DNA from: Acidimicrobiia bacterium
GTDB taxonomy: Bacteria > Actinomycetota > Acidimicrobiia > Acidimicrobiales > SKKL01
DNA length: 38,509 nt
Direction of reading: 5' to 3'
Assembly (NCBI GenBank): GCA_016649895.1
Contig: JAENWR010000026.1
Coordinates: 1-38,509, forward strand
Position 1 is the first letter of the stretch; each line of letters starts with the position of its first letter. This document shows, piece after piece, positions 24,666 to 32,821 of the stretch. The notes under the pieces were generated by a model. The model was not told the DNA's origin. It saw nothing but the letters and a program-made list of their open reading frames with translations, and made no database searches. The position numbers and the translations under genes are program-made.

Positions 24666-25154
24666 TCAGCCGATGGGGAGCCCACCCTTGCCGGCGTAGA
24701 CGGCCTCGGTGACCGAGCCATCGTGGGTGCGGAGGATCCAGATCGAGCCCTTCGGGCACGCGCCGCCGGGGTCGAGCCGGGCGCCCCGGCGGGCGAGGGC
24801 GGCGAGCAGGTCGGGGATGATGTCGCCGTGCGAGCACAGGGCGGCGATGGTGCCGTCGGCGGCCAACCGCTCGACGAGCACGACCCCTGCCGCCAGGGTC
24901 GCCCCCTCCCTTAGCGCCTCGTCATCACCAACCTCGATGCCCAGCGCAGCGGCCAGTGGCTCCATCGTCTCGACGCAGCGCACCAGCGGGCTCGACCTGA
25001 CCTCGGTGATCCCGACGCTCGCCAGCGTGTCGGCGATCTCGTGGGCACGGCCCCAGCCCTGGTCGCTGAGGTGGCGGTCGGCGTCGGGTGCCACCCATGC
25101 ATCGCGAGAGCCGGCGTGAGCGTGGCGGACGAGGTAGATCGGCACGCTGCTCAC
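24666..25154 (-). CDS. sixA: SixA-like phosphohistidine phosphatase
   Basis: A 162-residue histidine phosphatase. The catalytic motif is YLVRHAHAG (RHG-type). The second-arginine region is VRSSPLVRCVETMEPLA, and the second histidine is in ALCSHGDIIPDLL. The layout fits SixA, which removes phosphate from histidine phosphotransfer domains, but small actinobacterial members often act on other phosphomonoesters. GTG 25154 gives MSSVPIYLVRHAHAG. No kinase is adjacent. Confidence 0.85.
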   Translation of the reverse strand: MSSVPIYLVRHAHAGSRDAWVAPDADRHLSDQGWGRAHEIADTLASVGITEVRSSPLVRCVETMEPLAAALGIEVGDDEALREGATLAAGVVLVERLAADGTIAALCSHGDIIPDLLAALARRGARLDPGGACPKGSIWILRTHDGSVTEAVYAGKGGLPIG

Positions 25155-25312
25155 GCTATTCGTAGATCGGAGGCGGGCGGACGGCCTCGACCCTTCTGGC
25201 GATGGAACGGCGGGTGAGCGACGTCAGGCGGCGTTCGGGGGCGCCTGTGCGGTCGTCACATCGTCCGCCTCGGCCCCGCGGCGTAGTTCGCTCCCGAGGA
25301 CAAGGTGATGCC

Positions 25313-25914
25313 GTGGATGTGTCGAACCCCCTCAGAGCTGTGGCGCCGGGCGTCGAAAGCGACGTGTTGGCGGTGCTGCTCCGCAGCCACGTGCCAATGA
25401 CCGGCGCCCGGGTGGCTGCGATGGCCGCTCGTTCCGAGACCCAGGTGCGAGTGGTGCTTCGCCGTCTCGAACAGGATGGCTTGGTCGAGGCAGAGCGGCA
25501 CGGGCAAAGCTACTCGTACGTGTTGAACCGCCAGCACATCCTGGTGCCGGGCCTGGAGCAGATCTACCAAGCGATGCCAGCCCTCGACGACAGGATTCGG
25601 GTGTTGTTCAGACGTGGAAGTCGGCTCCTGCGTCGTTGGTCCTCTTCGGGTCAGCGGCACGCCGTGATGGCGACGCCGACAGCGACATCGACCTCCTTCT
25701 CGTCCGGGACGGCTCGGTCCACCCGGATGATGAGACCTGGGCAGAGCAACGCCACGGTCTGGCTCGAGACGTCGAGCGCTGGACGGGCAACACCGTGCAG
25801 ATCATCGATCTCTCCGAGTCAGAACTGGCAACGGCCGTTCGACGCAACGAGCCTCTCATCAGCGCTCTGCGGGCTGACGGTATCGTCCTCGCTGGGAAAG
25901 ATCCGAAGCTGTAG
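25313..25914 (+). pseudogene. HTH-MNT nucleotidyltransferase (antitoxin-like), frameshifted
   Basis: From GTG 25313 a winged-helix part reads MTGARVAAMAARSETQVRVV ... VLNRQHILVPGLEQIYQAM (residues ~1-97). The frame is then lost near 25607-25615. Reading resumes one frame over with TWKSAPASLVLFGSAARRDG. That is followed by DADSDIDLLLV, the MNT nucleotidyltransferase site (GS ... DxD), and runs to 25914. A single missing G (TTCGAGACG expected, TTCAGACG found) would explain it. Intact homologues pair with HEPN proteins; here the HEPN gene follows by 12 bp. A TTG at 25636 could start a truncated MNT piece. Confidence 0.78.
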
Positions 25915-25926
25915 GGGGCGCGGCGA

Positions 25927-26337
25927 GTGGCGAGAGGGTCGCGAGACAAGGTGGAGACGATCACCCGCGCCGACGCGCGGACACGCCTCGAGACCGCCAA
26001 GATGTACCTGACTGCCGCCGAGCTCATCGTCGATGAAACCGTCGACGAGGCGTCGACGGTGGCAAACGGCAATGCAGTGCTCGCGGGCATCGCCGCAGCC
26101 GACGCCATCTGCGCCGACGCGTCTGGCGAGCGATATCGCGTGCCAGACCACCGGGCCGCCGCCGACCATCTGGAGCGTGTGACCGGCGACAAGGTCCTCG
26201 GCCGCACCCTGCGTGAGCTCGTCGACCTCAAGGACGCCGGACACTACGGCGTCAGCAACGTCAGTCGTACGAATGCGAGGAAGGCACTTCGTCGCGCCAG
26301 TCGGCTCATCGCAGAGGCAGCGGCTCGGCTGCGATAG
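25927..26337 (+). CDS. HEPN-domain protein (toxin-like partner of MNT)
   Basis: A 136-residue all-helical protein. After a basic N-terminus it has helices with AKMYLTAAELIVDE, AVLAGIAAADAICADASGERYR, DHRAAADHLERVTGDKVLG and LVDLKDAGHYGVSNVSRTNARKALRRASRLIAEA. This order and the KxxxHYG region fit HEPN proteins linked to MNT nucleotidyltransferases. In MNT-HEPN modules HEPN is often an RNase toxin, silenced by AMP addition from MNT. Here the reading frame is intact while the MNT gene is broken. GTG 25927 was chosen. Confidence 0.72.
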   Translation: MARGSRDKVETITRADARTRLETAKMYLTAAELIVDETVDEASTVANGNAVLAGIAAADAICADASGERYRVPDHRAAADHLERVTGDKVLGRTLRELVDLKDAGHYGVSNVSRTNARKALRRASRLIAEAAARLR

Positions 26338-26347
26338 GCGCAGGCAA

Positions 26348-27472
26348 TCAGCGGCCGGCGAGGCGGCGCAGGTCGGCGACGACGCGGGGGAGGGCGTCGA
26401 GCAGGGCGTCGATGTCGGCGTCGGTGGTCGACCAGCCCACGGAGATCCGCAGTGACCGCTGCGCGTCGACGCCCATGGCTTCGAGCACGGGCGACGGCTC
26501 GATCGACTCCGACGAGCACGAGCTGCCCGAGTGCACCGACACGCCCGCTCGATCGAGTCCGATGAGCACGGGCTGGGGCTCGACGCCGGCGATGCCGAGG
26601 CACACGATGTGGGGGAGGCGGTCGTTCGGGTCGCCCAAGGCTTCGACGCCGTCGATCTGCGTCGCGACCTCGACCACCCGCTCGGTCTGGCGCCGATTCG
26701 ACGTCGATTCGATGCCCAGCCGGTCGGCGTCGAGCAGCGCCGTCGCAGCGGCTCCGAAGCCGAGGATGGCCGGGGTGTTCTCGTGCCCGCCACGACGGGC
26801 CCGCTCCTGATCGCCGCCGAGCAGGAGCGGTTCGAGCCGCAGCCCTCGCCGCACGAGCAGCGCGCCCATTCCGGCCGGACCTCCGAACTTGTGCGCCGAG
26901 ACCGACACCAGGTCGGCGCCCAGGTCGGCGAACGAGATCGGGTCGTGCCCCACCGCCTGCGCGGCGTCGACGTGGACGAGAACGCCCTGGTCGCGGCATG
27001 GGTGGACGATGTCGGCGAGGGGCTGGCGGGTGCCGACCTCGTGGTTGCCCCACTGCACGTGCACGACCGAGGTGGCCCCGGGACGGATGGCACCGAGCAC
27101 CTCGGCGGGGTCGACACGGCCGAGCCGGTCGACACCCACGACGGTGACCTCGCCCGCCCGCTCGGCCTGCTCGCGCACCGCCGAGTGCTCGACCGCGGTG
27201 AGCACCTGGTGCGACCCTCGCCGCGACGCACCCCACACGGCGGCGGCGATCGACTCGGTGGCCCCGCTGGTGAACACCACCTCGCGCGAGCGGGCGCCGA
27301 CAAGCATGGCCACCTGCTCGCGAGCCTGTTCGACCAGCGCTCGGGCCTCCATCCCCTCGGTGTGGATGCGGGCCGGGTCGCCGAGGCCCCGGTCGTAGGC
27401 GTCGACGATGGCCTGGCGCGCCTCCGGGCGCAGGGGCGAGGTGGACGCGTGGTCGAGGTAGTGGCGGCTCAC
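26348..27472 (-). CDS. Cysteine desulfurase (IscS/NifS-like)
   Basis: A 374-residue PLP enzyme taking sulfur from cysteine for Fe-S clusters and thio-cofactors. Visible features: HYLDHASTSPLRPEA, FTSGATESIAAAVWG, EHSAVREQAE, NHEVGTRQPL, HVDAAQAVGH, the PLP lysine K195 in SVSAHKFGGP, RRGGHENTPA and the persulfide cysteine C319 in SVHSGSSCSSES. The Cys loop is of the class II-like SSC form. GTG 27472 was preferred because 27514 would overlap the upstream regulator. It follows that regulator by 17 bp, so both are probably one operon for Fe-S assembly. Confidence 0.92.
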   Translation of the reverse strand: MSRHYLDHASTSPLRPEARQAIVDAYDRGLGDPARIHTEGMEARALVEQAREQVAMLVGARSREVVFTSGATESIAAAVWGASRRGSHQVLTAVEHSAVREQAERAGEVTVVGVDRLGRVDPAEVLGAIRPGATSVVHVQWGNHEVGTRQPLADIVHPCRDQGVLVHVDAAQAVGHDPISFADLGADLVSVSAHKFGGPAGMGALLVRRGLRLEPLLLGGDQERARRGGHENTPAILGFGAAATALLDADRLGIESTSNRRQTERVVEVATQIDGVEALGDPNDRLPHIVCLGIAGVEPQPVLIGLDRAGVSVHSGSSCSSESIEPSPVLEAMGVDAQRSLRISVGWSTTDADIDALLDALPRVVADLRRLAGR

Positions 27473-27489
27473 GGCAGCGGACCGGCGGG

Positions 27490-28209
27490 TCAGGCGTCGA
27501 CGGCGGTGACGCACTGCGTGGCGCCGAGGGCCACCGACGATTCGATCTCAGGATCGGTGGAGCCGTAGAGCGAGCCGAGCATCCCCTTGACCATGCCGCG
27601 GTCGACCGCGCAGATCACCGGGTGCTCGATGGCGGTGTCGCCGAACGGACAGTGGTCCGACACGATGCGCAACTGGTCGCCGTGCTGCTCGGCGTGGGCG
27701 GCGAAGCCGTGGGCCGACAGGGCATCGGCCACGGCGTGCAGCGCCGAGCGGAACGAGCGCTGGGGCTCGCCGGTGTCGCCCATGGCGGCCGCCATCTGGC
27801 GGCCGTATTCGATGCCGACCTCCTCGGCGAGCTCGGCGGCGTCAGCGGGGTCGAGCCGGGAGAGCGCCTTGCCGAGGAGTGACACGAGGATGTCGTCGTG
27901 ACGCACCGCGATGTCGAGGTTGATGGTGGGGGCGATGGCCCGGTAGTGCTTGGAGGGGCGGCCGGCGCTGCGACCCTCGGTGCGGGCGACGGCGATCTCG
28001 AGGTAGCCGCCGGATACCAGCTTGTCGAGGTGGTGGCGGGCCACGTTGGCGTGCAGGTCGAAGTGCTCGGCCACGCCCGACGCCGTGAGGCCGAGCGGGG
28101 TCTCGTGGGCCAGCAGGTAGATCTCCCGCCGTGTGGGGTCGCCGAAGGCCGATGTGATGGCGGTGACCGCCGACGCGAAGTCGGTCGGATTGAGGGCTTC
28201 CCCGGACAC
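27490..28209 (-). CDS. SufR-like iron-sulfur regulator (ArsR/MarR-type HTH)
   Basis: A 239-residue regulator. Residues ~18-95 are a winged helix (FGDPTRREIYLLAHE, LTASGVAEHFDLHANVARHHLDKLVSGGYL, then SAGRPSKHYRAI). The C-terminal half has conserved cysteines in SDHCPFGDTAIEHPVICAVDRGMVKGML, the pattern of SufR-type Fe-S sensing repressors. It lies between cysteine desulfurase and divergent mrp. A 26-bp imperfect palindrome begins 7 bp upstream of its GTG start, so it probably represses itself and mrp when clusters are sufficient. Confidence 0.85.
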   Translation of the reverse strand: MSGEALNPTDFASAVTAITSAFGDPTRREIYLLAHETPLGLTASGVAEHFDLHANVARHHLDKLVSGGYLEIAVARTEGRSAGRPSKHYRAIAPTINLDIAVRHDDILVSLLGKALSRLDPADAAELAEEVGIEYGRQMAAAMGDTGEPQRSFRSALHAVADALSAHGFAAHAEQHGDQLRIVSDHCPFGDTAIEHPVICAVDRGMVKGMLGSLYGSTDPEIESSVALGATQCVTAVDA

Positions 28210-28215
28210 GTCGGT

Positions 28216-28241
28216 ATTCTACTTATGCGCATAGGAGAAAT
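28216..28241. promoter_or_regulatory. Palindromic operator between sufR-like gene and mrp
   Basis: A 26-bp imperfect palindrome centred at 28228/28229. The core TATGCGCATA (28224-28233) is perfect and the outer arms ATTCT and AGAAAT pair largely. It sits 7 bp from the regulator start and 16 bp from the mrp start, and is AT-rich against a GC-rich background. It is the likely site for the SufR-like regulator and overlaps the probable promoters. Confidence 0.7.
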
Positions 28242-28257
28242 CCGAGGAGCTGTCTGC

Positions 28258-29400
28258 ATGCCCGTCACCGAAGCCGAGATCATCGAGGCCCTGCGGCCGG
28301 TCGAGGACCCCGAGCTGCACCGTTCCATCGTCGATCTCGACATGGTCCGATCCGTGGGCATCGAAGGTGCCGACGTGATGGTGCAGGTGGCGCTCACGGT
28401 GGCGGGATGCCCACTGCGCAACGAGATCACCCGGCGGGTCACCGAGGCGGTCGAGGCACTCGACGGCGTCGATCGGTGCAGCATCGACTTCACGGTGATG
28501 AACGACGAGGACCGGGCCCGCATCCGCCAGATGCTCCACGGCGACCCCGCTGCCACCGCCGGCACGCACCAGGGCCACGGCCACGCCGAGGGCCGTTCGG
28601 TGCCGTTCGCCGAGGCCAACTCGCGCACCCGCAGCCTGCTCATCGCATCGGGCAAGGGCGGCGTCGGCAAGTCGTCGATCACCACGAACCTGGCCATCGC
28701 GCTCGCCCAGCGGGGCCACTCGGTGGCCATCATCGACGCCGACGTCTGGGGCTTCTCGATCCCTCGCATGCTCGGGGTCGACCGGCCGCCCACCGTCATC
28801 GACTCGATGCTCGTGCCGCCCGAGATCCACGGGGTGCGCTGCATCTCGATGGGGTTCTTCGCCGAGGAGGACCAGCCGGTCATCTGGCGTGGCCCGATGC
28901 TCCACAAGGCCCTCGAGCAGTTCCTCACCGACGTCTACTGGGACGAGCCCGACTTCCTGCTCGTCGACCTTCCCCCCGGCACCGGCGACATCTCGCTGTC
29001 GCTGGCGCAGTTCCTTCCCCGCTCCGAGGTCTACGTGGTCACCACCCCACAGGCCGCCGCGCAGCGGGTGGCGCAGCGTTCGGCGTTCATGTCGCAGAAG
29101 GTGCAACTCGAGGTGAAGGGCATCATCGAGAACATGTCGTGGTTCACCGGCGACGACGGCACACGCTACGAGCTGTTCGGAGCCGGCGGTGGCCAGGACC
29201 TGGCCGATCGCCTTGAGGTGCCGCTCCTCGGCAAGGTGCCACTGGTGCCCCAGCTGCGCGAGGGCTCCGACTCGGGCCACCCGATCATGGTCGAGGCCCC
29301 CGACAGCGAGGCCGGCCAGGTGTTCGCCTCGATGGCCGCGATGATCGACGTCGAGCTGGCCCCCACCCGCCGCCACCATCCCGAGCTGAAGATCATCTAG
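28258..29400 (+). CDS. mrp: Mrp/ApbC-type Fe-S carrier ATPase
   Basis: A 380-residue P-loop protein. The N-terminal ~90 residues are a MIP18/DUF59 domain (EAEIIEALRPVEDPELHRSIVDLDMV, VALTVAGCPLRNEI). The C-terminal domain has the deviant Walker A SGKGGVGKSS, then DADVWGFSIPRMLG, LVDLPPGTGDISLSLAQ and IIENMSWF. The usual CxxC of ApbC after MSWF is not present here; FTGDDGTRYELFG is read instead. It carries Fe-S clusters to apoproteins. GAGGAG (28244-28249) precedes ATG 28258. Its TAG stop lies within the CTAG target duplication of the adjoining IS element. Confidence 0.92.
   Translation: MPVTEAEIIEALRPVEDPELHRSIVDLDMVRSVGIEGADVMVQVALTVAGCPLRNEITRRVTEAVEALDGVDRCSIDFTVMNDEDRARIRQMLHGDPAATAGTHQGHGHAEGRSVPFAEANSRTRSLLIASGKGGVGKSSITTNLAIALAQRGHSVAIIDADVWGFSIPRMLGVDRPPTVIDSMLVPPEIHGVRCISMGFFAEEDQPVIWRGPMLHKALEQFLTDVYWDEPDFLLVDLPPGTGDISLSLAQFLPRSEVYVVTTPQAAAQRVAQRSAFMSQKVQLEVKGIIENMSWFTGDDGTRYELFGAGGGQDLADRLEVPLLGKVPLVPQLREGSDSGHPIMVEAPDSEAGQVFASMAAMIDVELAPTRRHHPELKII
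29397..29400. repeat. Left CTAG target duplication
   Basis: CTAG flanking the IS1182-type element on the left, repeated at 31032-31035 on the right. It contains the mrp stop codon. Because CTAG is itself a palindrome, it could alternatively be counted in the inverted repeats. Confidence 0.7.
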
Positions 29401-31031
29401 GAGCGTGAGTCGGTAACGGGGAGTTGGGCTGGTGCGGGGACGCGGGGGTTGGGGTGGTGTCGTTGCTGCTGGTGGCTTGGTTCGGGCCGGTGGGTGGCGG
29501 TTCCTGGTTGAACCGCTGATGGCGGTGCCGGGTCTGCTGTGCGGGGGTTGCCTGCCCGCTTCGGTGGTTCAGGTGGGGGCCGGTCGGGCTGAGACGGTGT
29601 TGTTGAACAGTTTGCGGAGGTTGTGGCACGCGGCGATGAACCGCCATTCGTGGGCGGCGGCGTGTTCACCTCGGAGCAGGACCTGTTTGCCTCCCTGGAC
29701 GGTGTCGATCTGACCGAAGACCGGTTCGATGATCGCTTTGCGTCGGGCGTAGCCGGCCCGTCCGGGTTTGGTGCGTCCGGTCGCGATCAACGCGTCGATG
29801 TCACGGTCGGCGGCCGCGGCGACGTTGTCGTCGGAGAAGTAGCCGGCATCAGCCACCACCTGGTCGGGCTTGGCGTCGCAGTTCGCACAGATGTCATCGA
29901 GGAGCGACACGAACTCGAGGCAGTCAGCTGAGCGGTTCGACAGCCGGGTCGCGACGATCACCTGGTGGTCTTCGGCGGCGGCGGTCTGGGCGTTGGAGCA
30001 GTAGTGGAAACCGCCGTCGGAGGTCTTCATGATCCGGGCGTCCGGGTCGGTGAAGTTGCGTTGCGCCTTGTCCGGCACCGTTGCTGTCGCAGCGGCTTGG
30101 TCAGCTGCGCCAGCGGTGTCCTCGCCGCGTTGCTCAGCGGTCGCGTCGTCGTGCCCGGCTGTTTTGTGCCACGTTGTGCGGGCTGCGTCGGCCGCGGCGC
30201 GGCGAGCCGTGTCAGCTTCAAGATCGGCTTTCGCGCGGCGGATCTTCGCGAGGCGGCCCTCGCGGCGGGCCATCTCCGCGTCGAGGTCGTCGTCGCGGCC
30301 GTCGGGACCGAACTTGTGATCCTCGGCGGTATCGGTTCCTTCGGCGTCACGAAGGAGGTCATCGACCTCGGCTTGGAGATCGGCTTCGCGTTCGGTCATC
30401 CGCTTGTAGGACATGGCTTTGCGGCGAGAAGCGTTGGCTCGCACCTTCGAACCGTCCAAGCCGACCCGACCCAGCTTGACCATCCCCGCCTGCTGGCACA
30501 GCTTCAAGATCTCCAAGAACAGGGCGTCCAACGCGGCGAGGTGCCGGCGCCGGAACCGGGCGATCGACCGGAAGTCCGGTGCCTGGTCCGCGGCCAGGAA
30601 CCGGAACGCCACATCGTCACCGCAGGCCTTCTCGATCTTGCGCGACGACCGCACCCCGGTGGTGTAGCCGTAGACCAAGATCTTCAACATCAACCGGGGG
30701 TCATACGGCGGGAACCCCCGCTTCTCGGTGTGCGCCGCCAGGAACGGTTCGAGATCCACGACCTCATCCACCAACTCGGACACGAACCGGGCCAGATGAT
30801 CCTCCGGCACCCAATCCCCAATCGACGGCGGCATCAACAACACCTGGGCCGGGTCATAGGCCCGAAACGTCGTATCCACCCGACCCTTCACCGGCAGCTC
30901 GACCAGCTCCACCACCGACACCTCGAACAACCGGTCCTCACCATCACGACTCGTCATCCCACCAGTATTTTCGATCCCGACACAGAACGCGAATCGAGCG
31001 AACCCACAATGGCGGTTACTGACCCACGCTC
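29401..31031 (-). mobile_element. Complete IS1182-family insertion sequence (1631 bp)
   Basis: Bounded by 17-bp inverted repeats: left GAGCGTGAGTCGGTAAC (29401-29417) and right GTTACTGACCCACGCTC (31015-31031), matching at 15 of 17 positions. Both are flanked by CTAG. It carries one intact transposase on the minus strand. About 150 bp between the left repeat and the transposase stop is noncoding and includes a 7-bp-stem hairpin (29497-29516). Intact ends and gene suggest recent arrival. Confidence 0.9.
29569..30957 (-). CDS. IS1182-family transposase
   Basis: A 462-residue DDE transposase. The N-terminal region is PPSIGDWVPEDHLARFVSELVDEV. The family block is PPYDPRLMLKILVYGYTTGVRSSRKIEKAC, then PDFRSIARFRRRHL. 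The first catalytic aspartate is in GRVGLDGSKVRANAS and the second in VVADAGYFSDDNV. The glutamate region is RKAIIEPVFGQIDTVQG. There is a long charged insertion of ~120 residues between first and second Asp. The frame is complete. It lies wholly within the terminal repeats. Confidence 0.94.
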   Translation of the reverse strand: MTSRDGEDRLFEVSVVELVELPVKGRVDTTFRAYDPAQVLLMPPSIGDWVPEDHLARFVSELVDEVVDLEPFLAAHTEKRGFPPYDPRLMLKILVYGYTTGVRSSRKIEKACGDDVAFRFLAADQAPDFRSIARFRRRHLAALDALFLEILKLCQQAGMVKLGRVGLDGSKVRANASRRKAMSYKRMTEREADLQAEVDDLLRDAEGTDTAEDHKFGPDGRDDDLDAEMARREGRLAKIRRAKADLEADTARRAAADAARTTWHKTAGHDDATAEQRGEDTAGAADQAAATATVPDKAQRNFTDPDARIMKTSDGGFHYCSNAQTAAAEDHQVIVATRLSNRSADCLEFVSLLDDICANCDAKPDQVVADAGYFSDDNVAAAADRDIDALIATGRTKPGRAGYARRKAIIEPVFGQIDTVQGGKQVLLRGEHAAAHEWRFIAACHNLRKLFNNTVSARPAPT

Positions 31032-31035
31032 CTAG
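31032..31035. repeat. Right CTAG target duplication
   Basis: Matches the CTAG at 29397-29400. Joining the two flanks restores mrp stop codon directly followed by the hairpin at 31037. Confidence 0.7.
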
Positions 31036-31036
31036 C

Positions 31037-31060
31037 GACGCCGCCGGTAGGAGCGGCGTC
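31037..31060. terminator. Hairpin terminator, formerly shared by mrp and the methyltransferase operon
   Basis: Arms GACGCCGC (31037-31044) and GCGGCGTC (31053-31060) with an 8-base loop. It follows the methyltransferase stop (31068) on the minus strand. Before the IS insertion it would have lain just after the mrp stop on the plus strand. Confidence 0.7.
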
Positions 31061-31067
31061 AGTCGGA

Positions 31068-32189
31068 TCAGATGCGCACCTCGTAGTAGAGGTTGGCGGG
31101 CTCGTCGAAGTCGTGGATCCGGAACTGGCTGAACCCTGCCTCGGCACAGAGCTGTTCGAGGAGCTCGGGGTGCAGGCCGAGGGTGCCGAGTCCTGCACCG
31201 CCGGGTTCGGATAGGGCGGAGGACATGCAGCTGGCGATGGAGAAGCCGTACATCATCGCCGCCATGGGGTTGGCGAGGTTGTCCTTGGCCCGAGGGGCGC
31301 AGCGGATGTCTTTGACGAGCCAGGTGCCGTCGGGGCGGATCGATCGGCGGATGGCGGCCACCGTCTCGGTGGGCTTGGTCATGTCGTGCAGGCAGTCGAG
31401 GGTGAGCACGAGATCAAACGTCGCCTCCGTCGGGAGGGTGTCGGCGCCGGCGAGGTGAAGGGTGACGTTGGCGACCTTGGCGTCGGCGACCAGTTGCTGA
31501 GCTCGTTCGATGGCGTGACGGGAGATGTCGTAGCCGTGGATGTGCGAGCGCGGGAACCGTTCGGCCAGAGCGATGACGGCGAGGCCGGCCCCGCAGCCGA
31601 CGTCGGCGACCACGCCGCCGGCGTCGAGCTTGGCCTCTACCCCGTCGAGGGCGGGCAGGATTCGGGGTACGAGGGCGATTCGGGTCCAGGGCCCGAGCAT
31701 CCGTTCGGTGCGGTGGGCGCCGGCGGGGCCTTGGCGGTCATAGGGCAGGCCGAGCCCGGTGCGGAAGGCGTCGGCGAGGTCGTCGACGAAGTCGGGCGCG
31801 GCTGGGGTACCGAAGGCTCCGGCGGCGAAGAACAGCGAACTGTGCTCGTCGGCCAGCACGGCCGCTGCGGCGTCGGTGAGCTCGAAGTGGTCGTCGTCGT
31901 GCCAGGTGAGCAGGCCGGCGGCCCCTTGGCCGCGCAGCCACTCGAGGAGCCAGCGTTCGTGCAGGCCGGTTCGTTCGGCCAGCTGGGCGGCGGTGAGGGG
32001 ACCGGCGTCGCGCATGGCGCGGTAGAGGCCGAGCCGGTCGCCGAGGTGGATGAGCAGCGACACCATTTCGCCCTGCTTGTAGTTCCACACTTGGAAGGCG
32101 AAGAGGCCGATCTCCTCCGGGCTCGGCGGACTGGGCGTGTCGGTCATGGCGTCATCATCGTCGGAGTCCAAGGGCTTTGCGTCCGTCAT
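31068..32189 (-). CDS. Winged-helix class I SAM-dependent methyltransferase
   Basis: A 373-residue protein. Residues ~60-120 form a dimerisation/winged-helix domain (PLTAAQLAERTGLHERWLLEWLRGQGAAGL). Residues ~185-310 are the Rossmann domain, with motif I VADVGCGAGLAVIAL, IHGYDISRHAIERA and LVLTLDCLHDMTKP. It resembles Rv2258c-like actinobacterial methyltransferases of unknown substrate. Its ATG overlaps the DsbA-like stop as ATGA, so it is the last gene of the minus-strand run from 36745. ATG 32147 (MTDTPSPP) is an alternative start. Confidence 0.88.
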   Translation of the reverse strand: MTDAKPLDSDDDDAMTDTPSPPSPEEIGLFAFQVWNYKQGEMVSLLIHLGDRLGLYRAMRDAGPLTAAQLAERTGLHERWLLEWLRGQGAAGLLTWHDDDHFELTDAAAAVLADEHSSLFFAAGAFGTPAAPDFVDDLADAFRTGLGLPYDRQGPAGAHRTERMLGPWTRIALVPRILPALDGVEAKLDAGGVVADVGCGAGLAVIALAERFPRSHIHGYDISRHAIERAQQLVADAKVANVTLHLAGADTLPTEATFDLVLTLDCLHDMTKPTETVAAIRRSIRPDGTWLVKDIRCAPRAKDNLANPMAAMMYGFSIASCMSSALSEPGGAGLGTLGLHPELLEQLCAEAGFSQFRIHDFDEPANLYYEVRI

Positions 32190-32821
32190 TGGAGGGTCCG
32201 GTCGATGAACCGGTGGAGCTCGGCGTCGTCGATGTCGATGCGGAGGTGTGCACCGTGGCGTTCGATGTCGAGGGTGGGGCAGAAGAACGGGCTGCCGTCG
32301 ATGATGAAGTAGGGGGAGCCGGTGACACCCCGGCGCTGACCTTCGGCGAAGTCGGCCTCGACCGCAGCGCGGGCGGTCGCCTCGTCGGGCACGTCGAGAC
32401 CGAAGCCGGCCGCGATCTCGGCGAGCACGCCTGGGTCGCTGATCGCCCTGCCCTGTTCGAACAGCGCGTCGCGGATGGCGAGGTTGAAGGCTTCTGCGGT
32501 GTAGGTGCCGTGCTGGTAGGCGAGCGTGGCGGTGCCGAGGATGGCGATCGTGCTCGACGGGAAGGCCGACGGCTCGAAGCCGCCGAACAGATCGCCGGCG
32601 ACCTGGGCGCGCAGGTCGGCGATCTCGTCGGTGACTTTGGCGGCACCGAGCGCCTCACCGTTGACCAGCTCCAGCGGCCAGGCGTGCACCCGGAGCCGCA
32701 CGTGGTCGGCGTCGGCCTGTCGGCGACGTTCGGTGAAGCGCCGGAGGCTGAAGTGGGCGAAAGGGCACGAGACGTCGGCGTAGACGTCGACGAGCCGCTC
32801 GGGTCGTGCTGGGTCGGTCAT
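32186..32821 (-). CDS. DsbA/FrnE-like thioredoxin-fold protein
   Basis: A 211-residue DsbA-family (2-hydroxychromene isomerase/FrnE-like) protein without signal peptide, so cytoplasmic. The active-site position reads DVSCPFAHFSLRRF: only the first cysteine of CxxC is present (CPFA). The helical insertion and the cis-proline loop GVTGSPYFIIDGSPFFCPTLD are clear. Single-Cys forms may act by glutathione- or mycothiol-type chemistry; this is inference. It overlaps the beta-propeller gene upstream and the methyltransferase downstream by 4 bp each. Confidence 0.85.
   Translation of the reverse strand: MTDPARPERLVDVYADVSCPFAHFSLRRFTERRRQADADHVRLRVHAWPLELVNGEALGAAKVTDEIADLRAQVAGDLFGGFEPSAFPSSTIAILGTATLAYQHGTYTAEAFNLAIRDALFEQGRAISDPGVLAEIAAGFGLDVPDEATARAAVEADFAEGQRRGVTGSPYFIIDGSPFFCPTLDIERHGAHLRIDIDDAELHRFIDRTLQ

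Noticed and set aside
29432-29713. Plus-strand open frame inside the IS element as a passenger gene
   Set aside because: It overlaps the transposase 3' end antisense and has no recognisable start signal or domain.
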